From assembly GCA_025331435.1 (NCBI GenBank), contig JAIWNI010000313.1:1-11870 (forward strand): a DNA stretch of 11,870 nucleotides, read 5' to 3'. Made by a program: the position numbers and the translations under genes. How positions within the stretch are numbered: the stretch's first letter is position 1; each line of letters opens with the position of its first letter. This DNA is from Choanephora cucurbitarum. Taxonomy: Eukaryota; Mucoromycota; Mucoromycetes; Mucorales; Choanephoraceae. This document shows positions 1 to 7,643 of the stretch, in pieces. Below the pieces are notes generated by a model, which made no database searches, had not been told where the DNA came from, and worked only from the letters and a program-made list of their open reading frames with translations.

Positions 1-1191
1 CATTGATTGGTTTAGCCCTTTTTAACAACAATCACAGTGTCGGATGCATTTACCTCACTATTCAAAACATCACCAAGTCAAGTGGGACGAGATGATAAGG
101 AAAACATGATTCTTGTTGGTGTAATTCCTGGACCAAGTGAACCACCCACTACGGCAATCAACCATTACTTGGAGCCACTAGTTAATGACCTTCTATTGCT
201 CTTAGAAGGAGTTGAAATGAAGATGGTTTTGCGTGATGGGTCTGTCAAAAATGAAACAGTCAAGGCATGTTTGGGTACCGTCAGTTCTGACTTACCAGCT
301 ACGAAGAAATTGGCCGGTAGCAAGTCTTTCAATAGTAGCCACGGTTGTCATCTTTGTAAAACTCTTTTTCCTCGAATTGACTGCCCAGGCAACAAGAGGG
401 ACTACTGTCAATGGGACTGTGACAACTGGGTCAAGAGAACAACCGTAGAGACCAGAGCTGACTCTGAGGCATGGTTAAAGGCTAAAACCGCTAAGGAGAG
501 AGAACATCTTGAGAATCAAAACGGTGTACGCTATTCTGTTCTTTTTCGGTTACCTTATTTTACGTACGACTTAATCGCAATTGAACCCATGCATGCTCTC
601 TATCTTGGTGTTTCCAAAACCGTCTTGCGTAAAATAGTTCCAACCAATGGATTCAAATCAATTCAAGAACATATGCAGCAATACTTTGACTTCAATCCAT
701 ACGCTCCTGGAGGTCCAATGTCAAAAAACTTGACTAAAGATGATTTGGGTTACATTAAGGCCGTTGAACTCAAGGACTTCATGACTACCATGGCACCAAG
801 CCTTCTTCGTCCTCTTTTGGAAACTGATACATACAACGAAGTAATGCTCTTGATCAAAGCTCTAAGACTACTCGACGGACATGCGATTAGAATCAGCGAT
901 ATAGATGAAGTGCACCAAAATCTCCTTACATTTGCAAAATCTTATCAAGCTCGATACAAAAACCATTCTGTTCCTCCCAATTTCCATTTCATGCTACATC
1001 TTCGGGAGTGCATACGCAGATTTGGTCCAATCTCTTGTTTCTGGGGCTTCAACTTTGAGAGAAACAATCTCTATATAAAAAATATCAACACTAACCATAA
1101 GCAAGGCTTCGAAAAAACATACATGCGCCGAATGCAGTCGATTATTTTTGCTCACGATTCTGAAATCGTTCAACACTACACCAGCTCGTAA
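1..1191 (+). pseudogene. Tnp2-type transposase (gene A, copy 1), 5' end outside window, two frameshifts
   Basis: This is a homologue of the transposase gene at 7644-10136; the two proteins are roughly 70% identical over their central block by manual alignment. Visible motifs are the start of the catalytic region (IDWF, Asp codon 5-7), IPGPSEP, SSDLPATKK (Asp codon 289-291), a GCHLC zinc-type pair with a later CxxxC, EPMHALYLGV (Glu codon 583-585) and FERNN near the end. Compared with copy 2, the reading frame changes twice near the left edge, each time by one extra base: in the T run at 19-23, and in the GGG at about 69-71. Both flanking segments still match copy 2 in their own frames, so introns do not explain the shifts. 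From about 70 to the stop at 1189-1191 the frame is clean. Either this is a recently broken copy or the sequence has indel errors. The upstream exons are not in the window. Confidence 0.82.
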
Positions 1192-1638
1192 AGCGTTTAT
1201 CTCTCTCTTTCTGCTCTTCTCGTTGTTACTTTTGCTTCGTCTGTTATACTTTTTCTCTCTTATCGCTAGTTGTTCTCTTTACATTTCAAATTAATAAAAT
1301 AATATCATAGACATATTTCGTAAATCTATTAATTTTTTTGGTAGGGCTGTTCTCTTTAACATACTTTGCAACTGAATCTAATGCGGTCATATTCGTCTCG
1401 TCGTAGTTGTTTGATGCTCTATACAAGCTGCTCGTTTTCCAAATAGTGTGTTCATTTAATCAGCAACAGGTATATATGTTGTGGTTAAAAGTGTGAGAAA
1501 AGTAAAAGAAAAGGATACGGAAACAAAAAACCGTGTTACTGAAAAAATAAAAAGATTTCGTCATCAGAATTATAAGATTCAATTCAGAGTCGCATCTCTT
1601 TTATTTTTCTTTCTTTTACTTTTTTATAACTTTTTACA
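1192..1638 (+). promoter_or_regulatory. A1-B1 intergenic region: pyrimidine-rich 3' tail, polyA signal, B1 leader
   Basis: No gene is seen here. The first 90 bases after the A1 stop are rich in TCT/CTT, as is the matching region after A2. AATAAA at 1293-1298 is a likely polyadenylation signal for A1. Just upstream of the B1 start lies another pyrimidine-rich tract (about 1590-1635), typical of fungal transcription start regions. TATATAT at 1471-1477 is a possible but distant TATA box (about 165 bp before the ATG). The presence of both a polyA signal and a leader supports A1 and B1 being separate transcripts. Confidence 0.5.
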
Positions 1639-2418
1639 ATGGACAAGCGCACTAGAGAACTCATCAAGAAGATCGCTCGTATGAACCATGGCTTTGAGGC
1701 CGAGAAGCATGACAAAAACGACAGTGAAGACACCATGCACGAGAACGTACCTATTTTAATCAATGAGCCATTTTCTCTATTGGACTTGATTAAGCTTTCA
1801 GAAATCAACGGTGACCCAAAGGGGTTTGAGCGGCTCTCTGCGAGTGGCTATGTTCATATTCCTTGGGCCAAGAGCGAGACTTCGCGCTTGAAAGACGATG
1901 AGCTTGAGTGTCTCAAGTTGTATTACGAGAGACAGTACGACACTCAGATTATTGTCAACAACAAGATCAAAAAGTTCAAGAAGATTCAAGTTTTGGGCTA
2001 CACATACGAATCTCGTTTAGCAGGAAGACAGTCGGCAATCTACTTTAACGCTTACCGATGCAACGACGTAGAAGTGGATGACTTGGAAGGTGTGGACATG
2101 ATACATCATGACGAACATTTGCGAGCAGGTGCAATCAGTTTTTTCTTTCAGCATACTGCCGAATTCGAGGAAGACGGAGAGACATTTCGTCTTAATCACT
2201 ACTTTGCTTTCGTTGAATGGTACAAAAATCCTCGTACTGGAATAGAAGACCTTCAATCCCACACTGGTGAAACTATGCGTCCTTTCAGAAAAGAATTTGA
2301 AAAGATGGGGTCTTATTCAGTTCTTCCAGTACAGAAACTATATACACCCATTCATATCGAACGTCTTCCAATTCAAGGGATCATAGTTACGGCTGACTTT
2401 CCAAGACGATACATATAA
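1639..2418 (+). CDS. Gene B copy 1: probable detached C-terminal domain of a Tnp2-type transposase
   Basis: An intact, intronless 259-aa ORF. Its homologue at 10827-11612 is about 65% identical over residues ~44-178. The N-terminal ~43 residues are charged and variable, but both copies begin Met-Asp and reach the conserved EPFSL at the same distance, which supports this start. Conserved blocks include FSL..LI..SEI.G.PKGFERL, DDEL.CL..YYERQY, KFK.I.VLGY, FNAYRCNDVE, EHLRAG..FFF.HTAEF, HYFAFVEWY, a PVQK.YTPIHI segment and a terminal IIVTADFPRR. From memory, these resemble in order the C-terminal half that follows the catalytic region in long fungal Tnp2 proteins, where an aromatic FAFV.W strand and a closing PLPR-like end recur. 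Here it is a separate gene. No catalytic residues are recognised. The function may be to complete or assist the neighbouring transposase; this is inference. The stop codon overlaps AATAAA. Confidence 0.88.
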   Translation: MDKRTRELIKKIARMNHGFEAEKHDKNDSEDTMHENVPILINEPFSLLDLIKLSEINGDPKGFERLSASGYVHIPWAKSETSRLKDDELECLKLYYERQYDTQIIVNNKIKKFKKIQVLGYTYESRLAGRQSAIYFNAYRCNDVEVDDLEGVDMIHHDEHLRAGAISFFFQHTAEFEEDGETFRLNHYFAFVEWYKNPRTGIEDLQSHTGETMRPFRKEFEKMGSYSVLPVQKLYTPIHIERLPIQGIIVTADFPRRYI

Positions 2419-2461
2419 TAAAAACAGTATATTTATTACAAAAAAAAAGCAACAAGGGAAC
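2416..2461. terminator. Compact bidirectional polyadenylation region between B1 and C1
   Basis: Only 43 bases separate the B1 stop from the C1 stop. TAATAAA at 2416-2422 makes the B1 stop codon overlap its AATAAA signal. On the minus strand AATAAA (2437-2432) serves C1, 25 bases after its stop. Cleavage after either signal would fall near or inside the other gene, so the two mRNAs should overlap at their 3' ends. Confidence 0.65.
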
Positions 2462-3576
2462 CTAGACATCAGCAAAGTCAACACCCCAAGCAGGTAGTTT
2501 TTGCAAGTCTTGCATGTTGACCTTTGGGCGATGATGGTAAGTTCTATCGCTTACTCGGGGAGCTTCATAGCGTGGATTCAAGAGCTTGTTGTTTTGATGT
2601 CTGATTTCATCTAATTGATCAAAAAATTGCTCACACTATCAAAGGATTTCATGTCAGCTATATAAGATATATCAAGGCAAGATGAATGACAATACTTACT
2701 TCAACGCTTCTGTAAATGGGAGCTTTTCTGATGAAGATAGGCTTGTCAAATTCGTCAAAACCATCCTCACGATCCGAGGTCATATCCGAAATTAGAAGAG
2801 CTCGATAGTCTTCATCAGGACGAGAAAGATCCAACAACTTTGACTTTTGGTTTTCGAATATATCCAATCGTCTGGCCAAGATCTAGATTAAAGAAGGTAA
2901 GTTTAAGGGTATTTTCGATTGCATTGACTAAAGGTATTACATGGTTTTTACGAGTGGCATATCGATTCTTCAAAGTTGCTGCGGTCAATTCTTCGTCTGT
3001 CAAATTGCTTTTGCTTTCTTTGACTTTTAAACCCTTGAAGCGTTGGGTAAGCTTGTTCTTGACGAAGGCTTGCATGTCTTCACGAAGCCAGACGTAGTTA
3101 CGAGTCAGGATCAAGACTTCAGGTGTCCACAAAGAAATCATCGAACGATTGCTTTCACCTTCTTGCTGTTATTGGACTCCACGAATCAGAGTCTCACCAA
3201 GATTCCACCCATCTACACCCACATGTCTCTTTTCAATTCGCTTCACGATTTGCTATTGTTGGAGAAATTAGAAATTACCATCGGCAACAAGATGTACTTT
3301 ACTTACTCTCAAAGACTCCAACTCAACCTCAGAACCGGGAAAGCCAAACAACTTGTTGCTCTCGCGTTGTCTCTTCAACTTGGCATCGAGCTCTTCATTT
3401 TTTCTTTTAAGAGCTACAATTTCAGCTCTATCCTCCTCTCGTTCTCTTGTCAATCGAGTAACTGCTGTCTCCAACTCGGTGAATCTGCGATCGGATACAG
3501 AACTACGTGCGGTAGGGATACGAGTGGCAGTTTGGACAGTGGGGATACCGTTGGTGGAAGAAGAGTTGTAGGACAT
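2462..3576 (-). CDS. Gene C copy 1: coiled-coil protein of unknown function, four exons
   Basis: Exons by splice reading: 3307-3576, 2941-3252, 2700-2882 and 2462-2635, separated by introns of 54, 58 and 64 bp (donors GTAAGT, GTAATA, GTAAGT), all phase 0. Exon 1 encodes 90 residues with a Ser/Thr-rich start, then a strong coiled coil (about residues 32-72, LETAVTRL..LKRKNEELDAKL). Exon 2 continues with a Trp/Leu-rich part and a basic, Lys-rich part. Exon 3 carries an acidic run (SDMTSDREDG) followed by FIRKAPIYRS. Exon 4 begins CEQFFDQLDE and matches copy 2 with identical length (57 codons plus stop). Exon 2 contains an in-frame TAA at 3171-3169 in a Gln run (CAA TAA CAG CAA). A further small intron of 51 or 57 bp ending ATAACAG could remove it, but the donors (GTAGAT, GTGGGT) are weak; otherwise the gene is interrupted. 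No known family is recognised with confidence. Convergence with B suggests an accessory role in the element. Confidence 0.75.
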
Positions 3577-3638
3577 TTTTAAGCTATCTATATGGAAGTA
3601 GTAGTAAAGAGATCAATCGATCAAAACTTGACAGCATG

Positions 3639-3646
3639 TATTTATA
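3639..3646 (-). promoter_or_regulatory. TATA box of gene C1
   Basis: TATAAATA on the minus strand, about 63 bp upstream of the C1 start codon at 3576. It is the only good match in the region and its spacing resembles that of A2 (67 bp). Confidence 0.5.
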
Positions 3647-3968
3647 CGATTTTTCCAAGTAAGTACAGAGAAAATTTAAACCGAGAGAGTACAAGGTACG
3701 TCTGTTGAGTCCAAATTGTTCAAAATCGAATTACAAATAAAATCCTTTTCCAATATTTTTTCCTTTTTCTTCTTCTCTTTACTTTTAACTGGTTCTTGGT
3801 AATGTACTTTCTTTTTTAGCTAAAGCATTCAATCTAAATATAATATTTTGGTCCAAAGGTAAAATAGGCAATAACAAGATGCACTTGCTTCTATTGGTGT
3901 TCAAGTAAAAGGTATGTCTTTTAACTCTTGTAGATGCTTTTACTAAGCAATATTCTTTAACTTTATAG

Positions 3969-4255
3969 ATGCTCTTTGCGTGGTACTCTTATTATCCTGT
4001 GATATTTAGTTCTAATGTAAGCCAATTCTTTTTGTAATCATTTCATCAAAACTAACGTTTATATTTCTACTTTAGATGCTCACTCAGAAAGACCTCTTTG
4101 TGTGCCATCTGTATACTGCTTTTGCAACTTCAAAGGTAAGAAATTTTTTTAAATCTACTCATGAATATCAAGCACTAATTTGTATTTTATAAAACTTATA
4201 GTGTGAAGTAGTATCTTTATTTAGCTGCTCTTTTACTGAGACTCCTTTCTCCTAG
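3969..4255 (+). CDS. Possible small spliced gene, 53 aa, unknown
   Basis: Three short exons (3969-4016, 4076-4135, 4202-4255) join in phase 0 to an ORF beginning MLFAWYSYYP and ending at TAG 4253-4255. The introns are convincing: 4017-4075 has GTAAGC, ACTAAC and TTTAG; 4136-4201 has GTAAGA, CACTAAT and TTATAG. A further intron at 3912-3968 (GTATGT, ACTAAG, TTATAG) lies immediately before the ATG and would be in the 5' UTR, since the exon before it has an in-frame stop. TAGATGCT occurs three times (3931, 3966, 4073), the last two at 3' splice sites. The peptide is hydrophobic and Ser/Cys-rich and resembles nothing I know. It may equally be a spliced noncoding RNA or a decayed gene. Splicing looks more secure than coding. 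Confidence 0.35.
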
Positions 4256-4588
4256 CTTAATTCCTAGCTCAAGAAATAACCTGCAATGCGCTATCCATTC
4301 AAGTCTTTTCAGAAGCTGCAAGCAAGAGCAGTATTCTAGGTAGTAGCAAAGCAGGCTTCGAAAATGTGGCTGAATGTATGGGGGTATACAGGTAAGGAAG
4401 GGAAGGGATCCTGGTATTTTCCAGCCAAAAAAAGCACCAATGAAGCGGTGAATAGTAGTAGTATTTGGGCTATATATAGTACAATTTTTTATTAAATAAA
4501 CCAATAATACAAGAGAATAAGCAAGCGTTTTATTGCACCATTTATAGTGCTATTTCCGATTGTGCAATGTCTAAAATAGAATGCCTAA
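4256..4588. other. Spacer without recognisable gene
   Basis: No supported gene. A 7-bp inverted repeat, ATTGCAC (4532-4538) and GTGCAAT (4562-4568), could form a hairpin with a 23-base loop. An 8-bp pair CTGCTCTT/AAGAGCAG (4225-4232 and 4324-4331) is more widely spaced and may be chance. Confidence 0.4.
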
Positions 4589-4753
4589 AAAGGAAGGCAA
4601 TATGTGCCAAATAAAGGATACATCTTTAAACCAAGGTCAAATCGTAAAGAAGTGTGTTTCAATAATTGTGTAAAATGTAACGCCAAGGAACCTATGAAAT
4701 GCCTCTATCCAAATCCGAAGGATGTACAAAATCTAAAAAGGCAATTGAAATGA
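4589..4753 (+). pseudogene. Cys-rich ORF fragment, Zn2Cys6-like second half
   Basis: An open stretch of 54 codons with no Met near its start. It encodes basic residues, then C-x3-C-x2-C-x7-C followed by LYP and a Leu-spaced basic tail ending KRQLK before TGA at 4751-4753. The C-x2-C-x7-C-LYP part resembles the second half of a fungal Zn2Cys6 binuclear cluster, but the usual first half (CxxC then basic residues) is not in the same frame. Another frame just upstream has C-x6-C in a basic context (about 4548-4611), which could be the displaced first half. Most likely it is a decayed fragment; chance is possible. Confidence 0.22.
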
Positions 4754-4795
4754 ACAAAAATGATAATTTTTGACGAATGGAAATAAAGGGAAGGC

Positions 4796-5030
4796 CTGTG
4801 ATTGACAATGCAAAGTAGTAATCAAAGGGTGAATACATGGTCTAATTGACAAAAAGACACTGCTTAGAAACTGGCCATCAAGGCCTGTATTTACCTGTTT
4901 TATGACAATTAGATGCTGTGATTGACAATTGTTCAAGCAGTAAAAAACTGTTATAAAATGTTCTATCAGCCCCCTTATGTGAATGTTCATATAACTTTCA
5001 GAGTAGGGCGTCTGAATGAAATTGTCAAAT
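4796..5030. repeat. Cluster of TTGACAAT-type motifs
   Basis: A 14-base direct repeat CTGTGATTGACAAT occurs at 4796-4809 and 4916-4929, exactly 120 bases apart. Related copies are ATTGACAA at 4845, TATGACAATT at 4901 and the inverse ATTGTCAAA at 5021. AAAGGG followed by YGAATA also recurs (about 4824 and 5032). This could be a binding-site cluster or the remains of a degenerate tandem repeat. Confidence 0.35.
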
Positions 5031-5052
5031 AAAGGGCGAATAAGGGGTATAT

Positions 5053-5825
5053 TTACCCATTTTTTGAAACTTTTTTTTTGTAGTGGTGGTATTGAAGTCT
5101 ATACCTTTGGGTATTGTTTATGTGCGTTGAGGTTGTTCTTTGTTCTGTTTGTTGTCTTGGAAGTGGTGATCTTTTGGTACAAGTCTGGTTTGTATTACTC
5201 GGTTCCTGAAGTGGTAATAGCTGGCAACAGTTGTAGCCAATGAAATTGCTTCCTTGCATTGCTGTCAAATCCTCAAGATGTTTACTATCCAAGTTGGTAC
5301 CTGCATTGACCAAAGTGCAAGAGTATGTTGACCCTCATTTAGTCTCATTATGTTTTTGTTGTTCCCTGTTTCCCTTGACCTGATTGTATCTCTACTGTTA
5401 TTATTATTTTCTTTTGTCGTGCTTTCTATTTTATTTTATTTTATTCTATTTTATTCTATTTCTATTTTGTTCTATCAATTTTGTCCTTTTTTTTTGTATT
5501 CCACTTTATTTTTTTTATATTCTGTATTACCATCTTGATTGCTTCCTTTTGAACTTCCTTATTTAGCTCAGCAAGCCATCGAGGATCGTTCATTTCTCGA
5601 TTATTCTGCTTATTTTATTGATATCTGTATCCAGCTGTTGTATTGCTAAGCAAGTATATGCAAGTCAATCTGATCAACAATCTCTACCCGTATTACAAGA
5701 TTCTGCAGTGCCATGTTGACAAGTTTCGTCAATATTGTAGAAAGTCGATTTGTTTGTTGTACCTGAATGTCCTGATTTAGAAAATGCTCTTGAAGATATC
5801 TAAACCATATCTTACAGAATCGCTG
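5053..5825 (-). pseudogene. Decayed-looking protein-coding region, minus strand
   Basis: Three open blocks follow each other in minus-strand order. Block one (5825-5649, 59 codons, ended by TAG 5648-5646) is strongly helical: RYLQEHFLNQDIQVQQ, then an amphipathic LVNMALQNLVIRVEIVDQ. Block two (5593-5462) starts MNDPRWLAELNKEVQKEAIK and becomes Lys-rich as it enters the AT pentamer repeat. Block three (5334-5053) reads NAGTNLDSKHLEDL, then Asn/Gln/Thr-rich sequence. All three have normal amino-acid variety, unlike the low-complexity plus-strand readings of the same DNA. No splice sites join them convincingly and no Met starts block one. Best explained as an old gene broken by stops and repeat growth; family unknown. 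Confidence 0.3.
5424..5477. repeat. Imperfect AT-rich pentamer repeat
   Basis: The tract is built from TTTTA and TTCTA units in tandem, with a few interruptions towards its right end. It is low-complexity DNA that produces Phe/Leu-rich false ORFs on the plus strand. Confidence 0.75.
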
Positions 5826-6121
5826 TTATACTTTGGTATTACTGTGATTGTACTCAATTACCTATATCTTTTTTTGTTTCTTATATATATATACTCGTAG
5901 TCATTTTTTTATATCAATCAAGAATAATTAATCTTTTCTTTTGGAAATTATATCTTAACCGATTTTTCTCTCTATTAAAGAATTATCTCTATTACTGTTA
6001 CATACTACCTTTAAATTCTGTCTTTAAAGCGTACAAGTGCCTATTCTCTATATATTTCTTCCCCTATTATAATTGATAGTCTTTTACAGTCGCACGTCGG
6101 AAAATTGCACATGCGGGCCGG

Positions 6122-6147
6122 ATTCTGACATATGAAGTTGTCAGAAT
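6122..6147. repeat. Perfect 9-bp inverted repeat (hairpin)
   Basis: ATTCTGACA (6122-6130) and TGTCAGAAT (6139-6147) are exact reverse complements around an 8-base loop. The hairpin sits in a locally GC-richer patch (GCGGGCCGG just before, ACCGGGGG after), which stands out from the AT-rich surroundings. Confidence 0.6.
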
Positions 6148-6200
6148 ATAGGCAGACACCGGGGGTCATTTACCAGCCAAATTTCAACTCTTTCAATTTT

Positions 6201-6231
6201 GCTCCAAATGCTCCCAAACTTTGCATGGAGC
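6201..6231. repeat. Second hairpin in the same island
   Basis: GCTCCAAATGC (6201-6211) pairs with GCATGGAGC (6223-6231) across an 11-base loop, with a two-A bulge. Two weaker pairs follow: GGTATC/GATACC (6270-6275, 6304-6309) and GAGTGC/GCACTC (6426-6431, 6448-6453). Confidence 0.5.
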
Positions 6232-6469
6232 TTCTTTTACATATCAACATCACATTTCTCTAAAAAAACGGTATCTCTACTGCCAAAATTCATTGTTATA
6301 AGTGATACCATTTTACACTGTAATTTTGTATGCTAGGAAAATCTTTGAAAAAAAAATCACAAGTACTTTCGAAACCCGATAGGCATACAGGTTGGGGTGC
6401 ACCTAAGAAATTGAGTGGGCCAAGTGAGTGCCTAAAGAAGGCTACACGCACTCTCCCAGTGCTAAATGT

Positions 6470-7560
6470 GAACATGTAACGAATTCGCCCTCTATCAATG
6501 TGGATGTATACCCATAGAGTGTTTGCATTTGAAGTGGTATCTTAAATACGGAAAAAAACAATATTCAAATCTAACAGTAAATGAAAAGTAGTCATATTAA
6601 TATCTGTATATCTTTTGAAAGCAGTATTATCTCTTACATTTACCTCAAAAACACTGTAAAGTAAACATAGAGAAGTTCAAGTATGCTTCTAACTGTTATA
6701 GTAAACTAAAGGTGCTTTTATTTTCTTAGCGAGAAAAATTAACGCTAAAGCCTGTGCGTAAAGAAAAGAAAATAACTGTCAGATGTACTTGAAAGACGAA
6801 TAACTAGTGTTCTTGTTGAAGCTGTGAAGTAGAATACTTGAGAAACTGAACGTACAAGTGGTGTAAGCAAACGAGATTACTAAAAAAAAGTTTCCCCTTT
6901 GCTACATCGTTGACCTAAAAGCAAGTTAAAAAAATATAAATGCACAGAATAAAAAAGAAGGTGATTGAGCGAAAGTATAAAGCAGTTTATTGCAAAGTAT
7001 TAAAAAATAAAGAGTTTAGAGTAAAGTTCAAAGCAGTTGCAAATGACAAGGTGAAATGGCTGAATGTATTGCTTGCAAAGTATAGCATTTTGAAATAAAA
7101 TAAAAAAGAAAAAATTTTAAAAGCACACTGAGTTGTATCAAAAAGGAAAAGAATACAAGAAGCTGTAAATTGAGAAGATTATTGGTGTTAAGCCGCTGGC
7201 AGGCTTTGACTGAAAAAAAAATACAATCTCAAGACGGGTTATGAAAGTGTTCTACTTTATTAGGCTGATTGCACTACAGACATACTTTCAAGAAAGTAAA
7301 AATAGCAACGCGATCGTAAAGTGCATTGTAATAAAAGTCAACCACCAATAAAAGCGTGTTATTTTCGAAAAGTTAAAAAAGTATTTCCTTTTTAGTAGCC
7401 ATTCTTTGAAAAGTACCAAGGAACAAGTCCAGAAGCTCTAATTTGAAAGACCTATTCTATATTTACACTTCTCTTGACATCGGACTCCTCTGATTCGTCT
7501 CATTGAACAGAACAAATGAAATCCTCGTATTTTACTTCTTGCATGAATAAAATAAAAAAG
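6470..7560. other. A-rich spacer without recognisable gene
   Basis: No gene is supported on either strand. The plus strand is rich in GTAAA and AAAG, with short recurrent words such as AAAGCAGTT and GCAAAGTAT around 6980-7085. A nested inverted repeat lies at 6718-6775: outer arms TTATTTTCTT and AAGAAAATAA, inner arms TTAGCG and CGCTAA. If copy 2 is a transposon, its left end should lie in or near this stretch, but I could not identify it. Confidence 0.45.
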
Positions 7561-7569
7561 ACAACGTCA

Positions 7570-7577
7570 TATAAAAG
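7570..7577 (+). promoter_or_regulatory. TATA box of gene A2
   Basis: TATAAAAG lies 67 bp before the chosen ATG at 7644, followed by a pyrimidine-rich, Kozak-poor leader. AACGTCA just upstream is a CRE-like half site; its role is unknown. Confidence 0.55.
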
Positions 7578-7643
7578 GCATTGGAAATCAAGCAAGTTCT
7601 TTTTCCATCATATCGATTTTATTATCTCCACAACCCTACTACT

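Noticed and set aside
2840..3582. Plus-strand ORFs of 72-179 aa
   Set aside because: They are antisense shadows of gene C1, whose exons have consistent splice sites and a matching last exon in copy 2.
4217..4504. 95-aa minus-strand ORF
   Set aside because: It overlaps the spliced candidate on the other strand, has no recognisable motif and no clear promoter; probably chance.
5350..5566. Two Phe/Leu/Tyr-rich plus-strand ORFs, membrane-like
   Set aside because: They are translations of the AT-rich pentamer repeat and T-rich flanks.
6370..6470. Possible tRNA or other Pol III gene
   Set aside because: No B box (GGTTCRANNC), cloverleaf or acceptor stem could be fitted.
4363..7070. Shared 13-mer TGGCTGAATGTAT near 4368 and 7058
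   Set aside because: One isolated match without flanking similarity in 4 kb of AT-rich DNA is compatible with chance.
4545..7279. CACTACAG at 7272-7279 and TAGTG at 4545-4549 as CACTA-type ends
   Set aside because: The pair would enclose the spacer rather than a transposase gene, the inner bases do not match as inverted repeats, and five-base words are common.
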